Positions 34,007 through 46,789 of a DNA stretch of 64,000 bases are shown piece by piece. Under the pieces are notes generated by a model that was not told where the DNA came from, made no database searches, and worked only from the letters and a program-made list of their open reading frames with translations. The stretch lies in NCBI GenBank assembly GCA_008729055.1, contig SDUX01000004.1, positions 248,001-312,000 on the forward strand, written 5' to 3'. The position numbers were made by a program, and so were the translations under genes. This DNA comes from Pyropia haitanensis. Taxonomy: Eukaryota; Rhodophyta; Bangiophyceae; Bangiales; Bangiaceae. The first letter of the stretch is position 1, and the number at the start of each line of letters is the position of its first letter.

Positions 34007-37000
34007 ATCCGAGCGTGTGGCAGTGCCAACAGGTACGGAAGCTGAAACGTCCGCAACGCCGCCGCGCCGGTCGCCGCCGTGGTACGCGCCGAAGCAGCGG
34101 CCGTTGCCGCCGCTGCATGAAGCCGCGTGGAGCGGAGGGGTGGCTGCCGTGAGTGCGCTCCTTGACGCCGGCGCCGACGCGACGGCCGCCAATGACGAGG
34201 GCGACACGGCCCTACACTGGGCGGCTGCGGCCGGGGACGTTGCGTCGGTGCGGGCGCTGCTGGCAGCGGGCGCGAGCGTGGCGGCGTTGTCAACGTGGTG
34301 CGTGAAACAAACGAATGGGTCATGCTATTATGACGTGCTTCAAGCTTTGCACTGGGCGGCGAGCGGCGGAGATGTGCAAACAATTGAGGCTTTACTTGAC
34401 GCTGGCGCGCTGGTAGACGCTCCCACGGACACTGGATCGACGGCACTACACTATGCGGGGAAAGCTGGTCACGCGGCGGCCGTCAGGGTGCTCCTTGATG
34501 AGGGGGCAAACGTGGCGGCCAGCAATGACTTTGGGGAAGCGCCGTTGCACTGTGCGGCGTACAGCGGGAGCGCAGCAGCAGTACGGACGTTGTTGTCTGC
34601 TGGCGCGAATGTAGCTGCATGCACTGTGGACGGGCTGACCGCGCTGCATATGGTTAGTGATGGTGACGGCGATGGAGCTGCTCGAGCATTGCTGGACGCG
34701 GGCGCCTGCGTTGCGGCCAAATCCAGCGGATGCCCGGACAAGGTCAAACCATACCCGGGCGTACCACTCGTCCAACGGATGGTCAACATCGACGAGGCGT
34801 ACGAGTGTGCGGAAAGTTGTACAGGCAGCACACCCCTTCATTCTGCTGGGAGCAGAGGCAGTGTTGCCACCATTCAGGCGCTACTGAACGCAGGTTCCGA
34901 CGTGCAGGCCACGAACGACATCGGGCGTACGATCCTGCAATCGGCAGCGCGCAGCGGCAGAGCCGCGGCCATACAAAAGCTAATTGAAACGGGTGGCAAC
35001 GTGGAGGCCACGGATGTCCGCAGGCGCACGGCGCTGCACTATGCGTGCAGCAGTGGCAGCGCGGCGGCGGTGCGGACACTGCTAGAGGCGGGCTCCAAGG
35101 TGGACGCCATGGCTTTGGACGGGCGCACGGCGCTGCACTCGGCAAGCCGCAGTGGGAGCGCGCCGGCGGTATGTGCACTGCTGGAGGCCGGCGCCAGACT
35201 GGACGCCACAGATGTCAGTGGGTGCACGGCGCTGCACGATGCGTGCAGCAGTGGCAGCGCGGCGGCGGTGCGGACACTGCTGGAGGCGGGCTCCAAGGTG
35301 GATGCCACGGCTTTCGACGGGCGCACGGCGCTGCACGATGCGGGCCGCAGTGGGAGCGCGGCGGCGGTGCGGACACTGCTGGAAGCAGGTGCCAGACTGG
35401 ACGCCACGGCTGTCGACGGGCGCACGGCGCTGCACGATGCGGGCCGCAGTGGCAGCGCGGCGGCGGTGCGGACACTGCTGGAGGCGGGCGCCATCGTGGA
35501 CGCCAGGGATGACAACGGGCGCACGGCGATGCACGATGCGGGCAGCAGTGGCAGCGCGGCGGCGGTGCGGACACTGCTGGAGGCGGGCGTGAAGGTGGAC
35601 GCAGCGTCTGTCAACGGGCGCACGGCGCTGCACGAGGCGGGCCGCAGTGGCAGCGCGGCGGCGGTGCGGACACTGCTGGAGGCGGGCGCCAGACTGGACG
35701 CCACGGCTGTCGACGGGCGCACGGCGCTGCACGATGCGGGCCGCAGTGGCAGCGTGGCGGCGGTGCGGACACTGCTGGAGGCGGGCGCCATCGTGGACGC
35801 CAGGGATGACAACGGGCGCACGGCGCTGCACTCGGTGGGCCACAGTGGCAGCGCGGCGGCGGTGCGGACCTTGCTGGAGGCGGGCTCTGGTGTGGACGCT
35901 ACGGCTTTCGTCGGGCGCACCGCGCTGCACTCGGCAAGCCGCAGTGGCAGCGCGCCAGCGGTGCGGACACTGCTGGAGGCGGGCGCCAGACTGGACGCCA
36001 CAGCTGTCGACGGGCACACGGCGCTGCACGATGCGGGCCGCAGTGGCAGCGCGCCGGCAGTTTGGACACTGCTGGAGGCGGGCGCCAGACGTGACGCCAC
36101 GGATGACTACAAGCCCACGGCGCTGCACTCGGCAAGCCGCAGTGGCAGCGCGCCAGCGATGCGGACACCGCTGGAGTCGGGCGCCAACGTGGACGCCACG
36201 GCTGTCGACGGGCGCACGGCGCTGCACGAGGCGAGCCGCAGTGGACGCGCGGCAGCGGTGCGGACACTGCTGGAGGCGGGCGCCAGACTGGACGCCACAG
36301 CTGTCGACGGGCACACGGCGCTGCACGATGCGGGCCGCAGTGGCAGCGCGGCGGCGTTGCGGACACTCCTGGAGGCGGGCGCCAACGTGGACGCCATGGC
36401 TCTCGACGGGCGCACGGCGCTGCACGAGGCGGGCCGCAGTGGCAGCGTGGCGGCGGTGCGGACACTGCTGGAGGCGGGCGCCAACGTGGACGCCATGTCT
36501 GTCAACGGGCGCACGGCGCTGCATGATGCGGGCCGCAGTGGCAGCGCGGCGGCGGTGCGGACACTGCTGGAGGCCGGCGCCAGACAGGACGCCACGGCTG
36601 TCGACGGGCGCACGCCACTGCACGATGCGTGCCGCAGTGGCACCGCGGCGGCGGTGCGGACACTGCTGGAGGCGGGCGCCAGACTGGACGCAACGGATGA
36701 ATACGAGCGCACCACGCTGCACGATGCGGGCCGCAGTGGCAGTGTGGCAGCGGTGCGGACACTGCTGGAGGCGGGCGCCAGACTGGACGCCTCGGCTGTC
36801 GACGGGCGCACGGCGCTGCACGATGCGGGCCGCAGTGGCAGCGTGGCGGCGGTGCGGACACTGCTGAAGGCGGGCGCCAGACTGGACGCCACGGATGAAT
36901 ACGAGCGCACCACGCTGCACGATGCGGGCCGCAGTGGCAGTGTGGCAGCGGTGCGGACACTGCTGGAGGCGGGCGCCAACGTGGACGCCGTGGCTGTCGA

Positions 37001-39656
37001 CGGGCACACGACGCTGCACGATGCGGGCCGCAGTGGGAGCGCGGCGGCGGTGCGGACACTGCTGGAGGCGGGCGCCAGACTGGACGCCACGGCTGTCGAC
37101 GGGCGCACGGCGCTGCATGATGCGGGCCGCAGTGGGAGCGCGGCGGCGGTGCGGACACTGCTGAAGGCGGGCGCCAGACTGGACGCCACGGCTGTCGACG
37201 GGCGCACGGCGCTGCACGATGCGGGCCGCAGTGGCAGCGCGGCGGCGGTGCGGACACTGCTGGAGGCGGGAGCCAGACTTGACGCAACGGATGAATACGA
37301 GCGCACCACGCTGCACGATGCGGGCCGCAGTGGCAGCGTGGCGGCGGTGCGGACACTGCTGGAGGCGGGCGCCAACGTGGACGCCATGGCTGTCGACGGG
37401 CACACGGCGCTGCACGATGCGGGCCGCAGTGGGAGCGCGGCGGCGGTGCGGACACTGCTGAAGGCGGGCGCCAGACTGGACGCCACGGCTGTCGACGGGC
37501 GCACGGCGCTGCACGATGCGGGCCGCAGTGGCAGCGCGGCGGCGGTGCGGACACTGCTGGAGGCGGGCGCCAGACTGGACGCAACGGATGAATACGAGCG
37601 CACCACGCTGCACGATGCGGGCCGCAGTGGCAGCGTGGCGGCGGTGCGGACACTGCTGGAGGCGGGCGCCAACGTGGACGCCATGGCTCTCGACGGGCGC
37701 ACGGCGCTGCACGAGGCGGGCCGCAGTGGCAGCGTGGCGGCGGTGCGGACACTGCTGGAGGCGGGCGCCAGACTGGACGCCACGGCTGTCGACGGGCGCA
37801 CGGCGCTGCACGATGCGGGCCGCAGTGGCAGCGTGGCGGCGGTGCGGACACTGCTGAAGGCGGGCGCCAGACTGGACGCCACGGCTGTCGACGGGCGCAC
37901 GGCGATGCACGATGCGGGCCGCAGTGGCAGCGCGGCGGCGGTGCGGACACTCCTGGACGCGGGCGCCAACGTGGACGCCATGACTCTCGACGGGCGCACG
38001 GCGATGCACGATGCGGGCCGCAGTGGCAGCGCGGCGGCGGTGCGGACACTCCTGGAGGCGGGCGCCAACGTGGACGCCATGGCTCTCGACGGGCGCACGG
38101 CGCTGCACGATGCGGGCCGCAATGGCAGCGCGGCGGCGGTGCGGACACTGCTAGAGGCGGGCTCCAAGGTGGACGCCATGGCTTTGGACGGGCGTACCGC
38201 GCTGCACGAGGCGAGCCGCAGTGGACGCGCGGCGGCGGTGCGGACACTGCTGAAGGCGGGCGCCAAGGTGGACGCCGTGGCTTTTCGCGGTCGCACTGCG
38301 CTGCACGAGGCGAGCCGCAGTGGACGCGCGGCGGCGGTGCGGACACTGCTGGAGACGGGTGCCAACGCAGACGCCACAGATATCGACGGGCGCACGGCGC
38401 TGCACGATGCGGGCAGCAGTGGCAGCGCGGCGACGGTGCGGACGCTGCTCGAGGCGGGTGCGGACGTCGCTGTTTCGGACAAGTTTCGTGCTACCGCTTT
38501 ACATTGTGCTGCTTGTGCTCTGTTCTCTGGTGCGCTTCTTTCTTTGTGTCGAGCTGGAGCCAACATTGATGCTCGGGACTCTAGTGGTCGTGCTGCCCTG
38601 CACTTGTCCGTGGAGCGTGGAAGAAGACGCGCGGTCGCCGTTCTACTTTCTTTTCTTCCTCAAGCAGCTGGTGGAGACAGCGGAAGCGGTCCACTGGACG
38701 TTAGCCCCGGTCGTATGGCACGAGACGTGATCATCCAGCCGCCCGACGTCGGAGTGGATGCGGTCGACCACGATGGCCAGACGCCGCTGCACTATGCCGT
38801 CTTCAAGGGGCGCGCACGCTTCGTCACGATGCTTCTTGACCACGGCGCCCACCCTGCGGTGGTGAACGTCATGGGCGTGACGCCCCTGTACATTGCCGCA
38901 GCGCTTGGCCGCGAGGACATTGTGGACCAACTTGGCCATGAGCAGCCGGCGGGCGCGGTGAGCACGCCCCTACACGGAGCAGCCAAGTACGGGCGGGTGG
39001 GGCTTTTCGACAAGCCACAGCTGCGTCCATTCTTGCTGGCAGCGGACGAGACCGGCAGCACGGCGCTGCACCTTGCCGCCAGCGCAGTGGACGCCGCCTC
39101 GGTGCGGGCGCTGGTAAACCTCGGTGCTGACGTCCACCGGCGCAATGAAGACAACGACACGCCGCTGCACAGGGCGGTGGCGTGGCTTGAGTGTCGCGTG
39201 CGGGACGCCGAGAATGACAACACGCGGGCAAAGGACCGCGAGGGCGTTGGCCGCCGCCTGCGTGGCGCGGCCGCTGGCCACCTGGTGCGGCGGAGGCCGG
39301 CAGGCACGCTGATGGAGCTGCCGGGCGTCCCCGACCGGGTCGTCTGCAAGCTCGAGGACTTTCGCGCGGTGGTGCTGTGCTTCCTCACCGCCGGCGTGCA
39401 CGTTGGCGGCCTGGGCGGCGGCGGTGGCGGGATGGGCCACCGGCACGTGCGGCGGCTGTGCCTGCGCATCATCCGCAGCGCCGACGGGTTTGGGCCGCGG
39501 CAGTTTGCGCGCCTGGCCATCACGGGGCGGCTGCACGAGGAGGCGGCCGAGGACGGGCGGGCGCGGCGTCGCCGGGATGAACGCGGCGGCGCCGCGACGG
39601 GGGGCGACGCGACGGGGGGCGCGTTGGTAGTAGGGTCCGCCACCCACGGTTTATAA
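33945..39656 (+). CDS. giant ankyrin-repeat protein
   Basis: Unbroken frame of about 1,900 residues. Start taken as the ATG at 33945 (MTIPAVSP followed by a Pro run); the frame is open to an earlier ATG at 33711. After PLPPLHEAAWSGGVAAVSAL the protein is almost entirely ankyrin repeats of 33 residues with consensus DGRTALHDAGRSGSAAAVRT then LLEAGARLDATAV. Diverged repeats flank a central array (about 35031-38480) of near-identical copies. The last repeats are again diverged (TPLHYAVFKGRARFVTMLLD, TALHLAASAVDAASVRALV), followed by a non-repeat C-terminus (FRAVVLCFLTAGVHVGGLGG, FGPRQFARLAITGRL) and a TAA at 39654-39656. Ankyrin stacks bind other proteins; no enzymatic domain or membrane span is attached. 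The 99-base period keeps the frame whatever the copy number. Confidence 0.92.
35031..38480 (+). repeat. 99-bp coding tandem array, about 35 copies
   Basis: The phrase GGGCGCACGGCG recurs at exact multiples of 99 (for example 35319 and 35418). Variant units are themselves duplicated: the unit starting GATGAATACGAGCGCACCAC occurs near 36695, 36893, 37289 and 37586, spacings of 198, 396 and 297, so blocks of two to four units have been copied. Nucleotide identity is high enough that collapse or expansion in the assembly is possible. Confidence 0.92.
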
Positions 39657-41499
39657 ATGCGCGCTTGGTGGCGGCCGCGCCCGTGGCCGCCGTCGACACC
39701 CACGGTCGCCGCGCACGGAAAAGTACAACACTGGCGGCTGCGCCCATTGTTCTCCTCCGCGTCGACCGCCTCCGCGCACCCCCGCCCCCACCTGCCGCCA
39801 CGCCCTGTCCCCCCTCCCCCCAGCGGTTCCAAACCCCACGCACGCCCAGCATGCAGGTGGACCGCGCTGCAGCAGCAGCCGCCGGCGCCACTTTCGGCGG
39901 CAGCCCAGCCAGAACAAACTCGCCCCCCCCCCCCCCCCCCCCTTCCCCCCTCCGCCCCCCACCGACGCCCGACACGCCGACGGCAGCCGCGGCGGCACGG
40001 CCGCCGCCGACGGCGGGGACCCCCCACGGCGGCTACCGTCACCGTGGCCGAGCGGCCACCGCCGACAGACGCGGCCGCGCCACGCCGCGCGGGCGGCGGC
40101 GGCCACCGCGCGGCGGACGGCGCGCCGCACGCAGGGGCAGCCAGCAAAGCGGGGGACGCCGCGGGGGGGGGGGGGGGGAGGAAGCGCCCACGACGGCCGC
40201 ACGCGCCCCGCCGCATCGGCGCCGCGGCTGCGACCAGCCGAGGGCGCGGCGCCGCCCGCCGCCCGCCGCGCAGGTCCCGCCAGGCCGCCGCGGCGGGCGC
40301 GGCGGGGACGGCAGCCGCGTCCGTCACGGCCGTCTCCCCACCAGAGGGAGACCACCCGTTGGAAGAGGCGGGCGGGATGGGGAGGGAGGGGGAAGGCACG
40401 GACGGCGGCCGCGTCCACCACCACTCCCCCCCCACCAGAGGAAGACCGTCCGTAGGTAGAAGTGGGCGGGGTGGAGAGGGGAGGGACGGCGACCACGCAC
40501 CCATCTCGATGGCCGTCCCCACCACAGACGCGCGAGCGGATGGAGGACGGGGGGGGGGGGCACGCAAACGAGAGCGCGACCGGCCGCACCCCGCCACCGC
40601 CGGCCGCAACCGCCGCGCACGGGTCGCGGCGCGCCGCGACACGCCACAGCAGCCGCCGACGCAGTGCGCACGGGTGCGGCGGCACGTGCGAGGGGGAGAG
40701 AGAGGGTGGAAAAAGGAAAACGGTGGCGGCGGCGACAGCGGGCAGCGGGCAGCGGGCAGCGGGCTGCGGGCAGCGGGCAGCGGGCTGCAGGCAGCGGGCA
40801 GCGCACAGCGGCCGGCGGCCGGCGGCGGCCGCGGCGGTGGCGGCCACCGCCCGACGACGCCCCGTCGGCGGTGGCCGTGACGCCGCCGGGGGCGGCGCGC
40901 GGGCAGCAGCGCACCAACGGTCCGCGCACCGGCGGACGCGCCCACGGCGGCCGCCGCGTCCACAGCGGGGATGGGGCGGGCGTCGACACGGCCGCCGCCG
41001 CGGGCGTTGCCGCCGCCGCCGCGGCCGCGGCGTGGCGCTTGTCCCCGGCGGGCCGCCGGCGGGCGGCGCCCACGGGCCCGCGCGGCGCGCCCGCCACAGC
41101 TTCCCCCCCCCCCGCCCACGTGCCGCGCGTGCCCGCCGCCACGCACCCCGCGCGCCGCCGCCGCCGTGGCCGCCGCGCCGTGGTCGGCGACGGCCACCCG
41201 CGGAACGGGCTCGCCCACGGCGCGGCGTCCGCGTCGGGGTTGGGGGTGGGGTGACGCCACGGAACAGTAAAACAAAAACAAAAAAACAGAAAACGCGCGC
41301 GACGATGCAGCGCGCGGCGGAGCGGTCGGGGCCAGCCGGCAGGGCCGCCACGCCCGCCACGCGCCGACCGACACCCCCGGCCGCCGCCGTCAATAGCGCG
41401 GTGCGCGTGGGCTCACTGGCAACCGCGCGGATAGGCAGGGGTCGACCACGGCCGACCGCCCCGTACGGCGACCGCGTGCACGTCCGCGAACGGTCACGC

Positions 41500-41531
<32 letters not shown>

Positions 41532-43140
41532 TCCATCGCGTTCGGCTGCCGGGATGTGGCGGGCGTTGGCCACCAGCCGTGGCACCCGCCCGCCCGCGTG
41601 GCCGCACGCTGCGCCGTCGGGCAACGGCAGCGGCCGTCACCGAACCGGGATCCCAGGCTGTCATCGACGCGGAAACCCCGGCCGCTGCCGCCTCCAGGTC
41701 GACGGACGCTTGCCCACCGTCGCCGCCGCCCCCGCTCGCAGCGCCATTGACAGGTGGAAGGTGAGGGACGGCATACACAGGACGCGAGACGGTGCGCCAC
41801 GGCTGTCGCTACCAGCTGCCGCAGGCGCCGTACATCCGCCGGTGGGAAACGGCGGCGCCCGCCGCCGCGCGGTTCACACGACTCCACGTTGGCTGCCGCC
41901 GCGACCGTCGACGCTGCCGCCGCCGCTGCCGCGTCGCGCCTCACCGCCCACCGCCGTTGCCGCCAGGAGCCACGCCGCGACCAACACCAACACCAGCGCC
42001 TCCGCACGGTCATGGCGCAGCCGGGACCCCCCCCACCAGCAGCTGCACCGGGACCATTGCGCGGCACGGTAGTGCCGGCAGATGCGCCTTGGGGCGGCCC
42101 GACGGTGACCCACACCGCGTCCGCAACAGGCCAGCAGCACGGCACCGCCTGACGCGACGGTGGGTTCCACCCAGCCGTCTGCCACGAGGGTAGCCACGGC
42201 GCACCCGCCGGGGGCAGCGGCGGCCAGGGTGGCCGCTCCCCGCGGGGGACGTCGACCAGCCGCACGCCCCCCACTGCCACCGACGCCACCGCCGCCGCCG
42301 ACACCACCGACGCGCACACAGGATGGGTGCCGCAACGACACCATCGCCGACGAGGACCGACACGTGACACAGCGGATAGAGGGCGGCGGGCGTCCCCCCC
42401 CCCCCCCCCCCCCCCCCCTTCCACCCACCCACGGCGGCGGCGCCCACCCCCGGAGCGTGGCGCCCACAACACCGCCGCCGACGCAAAAAAAAAAAAAAAA
42501 GTCCGCACACGGTCCGCCGCGGGAAGCACCACCCCACGCCCCGCCCGTCGCGCCCGCACGGAGCAGCCCGGCACCCCGCAACGCACCGCCGACGCGCGCC
42601 GACGCGGTCGCGGCGGCGGCGGCAGCCCCGACAGGGACCCGCCGCCGACGCGACGCGGCGGCCGCGGCGCCGCGCGGCGGCGGCCGCCGGCGGCGCGGCC
42701 GCCCCCCACCCGCAGCCGGCGGGTGACAAAACGGCGGCGACGACGGCGGCCGCGACGCGGGCCACCCGCGCGGCCCGCCCCGGTTTGGCAGACGCCGCCC
42801 CGGCGTGGGGGGCGCGCCCGCCCAACGACGCGCAACCGCGGCAAAGAGGGGGGGGGGGGGGGGGGGGAGCGCCACCCGCTCGCCCAGACCACGCGCGCAT
42901 GGCCGACCCGTGGCGAGGGGTCACCCCCCCCCCCCCCCCCCCCCGCCCCCCCCAGCCAACCCTTGCCGCGCCCGCCACGCGGCAGCGGCAGCCGGCAGCA
43001 GCACCCTCGCCGGCGGCGTGCCACGGAGCGACAAACCATTTCGCCCGTCACGCACCCCCCCCCCCCCCCCGCCTTTAACGGCGGCGGCGCCCATCCACAG
43101 CACCCCCTCTCCCCTCCCCCGGGCGGAGACCCCGTCAGCT

Positions 43141-43192
<52 letters not shown>

Positions 43193-43459
43193 GTGCACCG
43201 CCCAATCCGCGCCGGGCCGCCGACGCCGGCGCGGCCGCGCGCCGTGCCGACGCTGGCCGCACCGCCGCCGCCAGTCGCCGCTGCCGCCGCCGCGCCGGCG
43301 CGGCCGCGTGCTGGACGCCGCCGCCGCCGCCGTGGCGCATCACCCGCGGCGGCGGCGGCGGCGCCGAGCCCGCCGCGGCCGCCGCGGCGCTCCCACCGCC
43401 GCGAACCGGACGCGCCGCGGGCACCGCCGCCCGACCGCGCGACGAGAGCCACAAAGCCA
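39657..43459. other. gene-poor GC-rich region
   Basis: About 3.8 kb without a convincing gene. Long frames on both strands (for example minus 39651-41624) are Arg/Pro/Ala text. Contents: a 7-bp minisatellite (40733-40806), degenerate roughly 100-bp repeats around 40330-40560 built on CCACCAGAGG/AAGACC, A-rich tracts at 41267-41295 and 42485-42501, and G/C runs above 15 bases at 39928-39944, 42845-42867 and 42926-42944. Confidence 0.5.
40733..40806. repeat. 7-bp minisatellite GGGCAGC
   Basis: About ten copies of GGGCAGC with occasional GGGCTGC variants, ending in diverged units. No gene contains it. Confidence 0.85.
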
Positions 43460-44330
43460 TCGTTCAAGCGGCAGCATCTACCCATAGGTCCATCCACCAA
43501 CCACCGGGATTGAAAGCCCGCACCCACAACAGCGCAGAGGTGTCTAAACCCGTGGCCCGTGCGGGGATCAACATCAGTCCCCACGGGGCGTGCACGTCGT
43601 GCAAGGTGTGCAAGGAATCGGCGATGTGGACACTGTACGGAGGGGACTCTTTTTGTACTGGCTGCACTGGACGCCCGCAGCCACTTTGAAAGAGAGTTTG
43701 GCGTCGTTTCGAAGCGCGCTGTTTTCTCCTGCGCATGGTTGGTGTACTGTTGGACCTCTACGTGCCTGAAAACGTCGTCTCCACACCTCCAGCTCGTCGT
43801 GAAACGCTGGGACGCACTCGCAGCGCAATTGATCGTCGACGCACGGCCCGTGAGGGGCCGAGGCTGAGAGGCGACGTGCGCAGTGCGCATCCGATCGGCC
43901 AAAGAAACGGGAGCCGACTGTGCACGGCTGTGGAGGTTGACAGCGAAGGATGTCCCCGTCCATCTCTCGAAAGTACTTTGTCTCCGTCTCTTGACAGAAT
44001 ATCATTGGCCAGGAGCCTTTGTAGGTGTGAACCCAACCGACTGACGGAGCCACACTCCTCGGGACTTTGGCATGTACTTTGCCAAAACTGCGGCCAGACG
44101 CCTACTAATTCGGAAGACGGCGCGCGCCGCGTGCGAGCAGTGCACACGGTGGTGCATGGGACTTTCGCACTCGCCGTGCACCCAAGTTGTTGCACGCGCA
44201 GCGGGTCGCCGTGCGCCCGAAACGGCCGCTTTGGCCGCCCCCACCGCCGCCCGAGGCACACGGGTAGGCTACGACGGCGCTGCCGTGGCAAGACGTAGCG
44301 CCGTCGCGCCGTCGGCCGCGCACGCGTCCT
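43460..44330. other. moderate-GC island, possible coding remnant
   Basis: This stretch has few homopolymers and more balanced bases than its flanks. The plus frame ending at 43687-43689 reads CTSCKVCKESAMWTLYGGDS then FCTGCTGRPQPL before the stop, with two CxxC pairs like a small zinc ribbon. An overlapping plus frame (43559-43867) reads HFEREFGVVSKRAVFSCAWL and LQLVVKRWDALAAQLIVDAR. Neither has a clear start or family, and they overlap each other. It could be an exon of an unrecognised gene or a decayed mobile element. Confidence 0.25.
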
Positions 44331-46789
44331 CGCCGCGCTGGCCACGACGGGGGCAAAGGGGGGGGGAGGCAGTGGGGACGGCGGCGACGAGAGCGGGGGG
44401 CGCGCGGCCGCCATGGACGGCGCGGCGGCCGGTCGGGGAGCGGCCGCCGCCGCCGCCCGCCGCGCGGCGGCCGGCCGGCCGACGCGCCCCTCGCGGCCGC
44501 ACCGCGGCGGCAGCGGCGGCGGCCGCCGCTGCCGCCGCCGCGCGCGCCGCTGCCAGCGCGCGCCGCGGCGGCGCGGGCGGCGGCGTGGCCACGCGCGTGG
44601 GCGGGGTGGGGTGCGGCGGCCGCGCCCGTGGCGGACGCGGCCGCGGCGGCGGGTGCGGGGGCGGTAGCGGCGGCGGCGGCGGTGGTGGTGGCCGTGGTGG
44701 TGGCCGTCGTCGTGGTCGTCGTCGTCGTTGCCGTCGTCGTTGTGGTCGTTGCGGTGCGGCGCCGATAGGGGCCGAGGCGGAGGAGGCGCCCCGTTACGGA
44801 GCGGCAGAGGCGGGACGCGACGCGCCGCGTCGGTCCGCGCCGCCGCCGCCGCCGCCGCCGCCGTCATCCCCCGTCGCGTCGCCGCCGCGGGCGGCCGCGT
44901 CCGCACCCCCCCGCCGCCGGCACCCCCCCCCCCCCCCCCACCCCCCCCCCCCCCCCACGGTCTACCCCCCCCCCATGCCGCCCGCCGCGCACCTCAGCGG
45001 CGGCGCGCCGACGCCCCGCGCCGCCCCGCGCCCCCCCCCCCCGACCCGCCACGCCGCGCGGCGGTCACCCGACCTCTTCCCCCCCCACCCCCCCCCCCGG
45101 GACCTCCGCCGCCCCCTCCGCCACCACCGCCCCGCACCACGCGGGCCGTGCGCGCCTCGCGGCGGCCGCGCCACGCGCACCGCCGCACGCCGCGACGGCC
45201 GCCGCGGCGGGCCGCCGCCGACGGTCGGCCGCGGCCGGTGGGGGGGGGGGTGGCGGCGGCCCGCGCGGGCGGCCGCGCCGCGGGCGGCCGCCGTGGGGGG
45301 GGGAGGGGGGGTGGCGGCGTCGCGACCACCCCCGCGGGGGCGCGGCGGGTGGTCTTCCCCCCCCCCCCCCCCCCGGCCCGGCACCCCCCCTTCCCCCCCT
45401 TCCCCGCCTCCTGCGCCCGGCGGGCGGCGGCTGCCGCCCCCCCCGCTGTTCCCTGTCGTCGTGGGCGCGGGCGTGGCCATCCACGCGGGGTCGCCGCCGC
45501 CGCCGCCGCCGTCGCCGCTGCCGTCGCCGCGGGGGCGGCGGCCGACGCGGCGGCGGCGGGCGGTGGTGGGGGGGGGGGGGGGGGGAGGAGGGGAAAGACA
45601 CGGCCGGGCGGGTCGGCCGGCGGGGGGGGGGCGGCGTCCTCGTCTGGCGGTCCCCCTCCCCCCCCACCCGAGTCCCCCTTACCCCCCACCGCCCGGCCGC
45701 CGCCCATCGAGGGCGGCTGCGCCAACCACCGCGGCTCGCCCGCCGAGGCGCGGCGCGGCGCGGCGCGGCGCGGCGCGGCGCGGCGCGGCGCGGCCGTCAC
45801 GGCCGGCCGCGGCGAGGGGGGGGGCGCGGGGGGGACCGCCCGCCGCCGCCGCGCCCACCCGCCCACCGTGCGTCGCCGCCGCCGCGCCCATCCGCCCACC
45901 GGGCGTCGCCGCCACGGCGGCGCCCCTGCCGCCGCCGTCGCGGCTGCCGCCCGGCGCCACCGCGGCGGGTGCCGCCGCCGCCGCCGCCGCCGCCGCCACC
46001 GCGGCCGCGTGTAGGGGGGAGACCACCGGTGGTGCCGCCACCGGCGGCGGCCATTGGCGGCTCGCCACGCCCGTTGGCGCCGCCCGCCGCGGCCGCCGCG
46101 CGGCGGCGGCGGCGGCGGTCCGTCTTGCCACCACACCCACACGGCGGCAGACGCCGTGCCGCCCTCCCCCCCCCCCCCACCCCCCCCGCCTGGGACCTCG
46201 CTGGCTCCTCCCCCCCCCCCCCGCCCCGCCCACGCGGCGGCAGCGACGTTGGCGGCCGCGGCCGCGCGGCGCCCCCCCCCCCCCCTTCCCCCCCCCCCCC
46301 CGCCGCCGCCGCGCTTGCCACGCCGCCCCGACCGCGAGGCGCGGCCGCCCGCCGTCTGCCAGTGGCGGGCGCCCCCGTGTCGCGCCGCGCGGGCGCCTCT
46401 TGCACGCCGCGCCGCCGCGCGGTGCGGCGGTGGCGGCGCGGCGGGGGGGGGGGGGGGGAGGGAAGTGGGGGGGGGCGGGGGGGGGGGGGGGGGGGCTAGG
46501 GGCAGCTGTCGCTGTGCGTCGCGGCGGCCGCCGCCGCCGCCGCCGCCGCCGCCGCGGCCGCCGTGGGACTGGGCGTCAAGAGCGGGAGCGCCCGCGACGG
46601 AGCAGCCGGCCGCCCGTCTCCCCCGGCCGCCCGCTCGCCCGCCCGCCCGCTCGCCCGCCGCGCACCCCCCTCCACCGACGGGGCGGCCATTCCCCGCTCA
46701 GCGCCCGCCGTTTTCGCCACACTGCTCGCCTCTGGTCCGACCCCCCCACCCATCCCCACCGTTTCCCCCCCCCCCCCACCACCGCCGCC
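44331..46789. other. gene-poor GC-rich region upstream of copy B
   Basis: The frame of the downstream protease-like gene is open leftward through this region, but the text is only Arg/Pro/Ala. It holds a GTC/GTT-rich triplet tract (44680-44755), a 5-bp microsatellite (45748-45794) and many C/G runs. Promoter for copy B presumably lies in 46560-46789. Confidence 0.45.
45748..45794. repeat. (CGGCG)n microsatellite
   Basis: About nine tandem copies of a five-base GCGGC unit. Confidence 0.88.

Noticed and set aside
35082..38566. Very long antisense open frames (over 800 and 1,000 codons) across the ankyrin array
   Set aside because: The 99-base unit is a multiple of three and lacks stops in several antisense frames, so the whole array stays open. 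The text is a monotonous repeat with no domain, while the sense frame gives canonical ankyrin repeats.
34000..39500. CRISPR-like regular spacing in the 99-bp array
   Set aside because: The repeat is coding, has no unique spacers and encodes ankyrin units.
39651..43198. Several 500-650-codon frames on both strands in the gene-poor region
   Set aside because: Overlapping, composition-driven, dominated by Arg, Pro, Ala and Gly, no motif or codon pattern like the confirmed genes.
44072..46789. Long in-frame N-terminal extension of copy B
   Set aside because: The frame is open but reads only Arg/Pro/Ala text. The ATG at 46790 is followed by a signal peptide matching the start of copy A.
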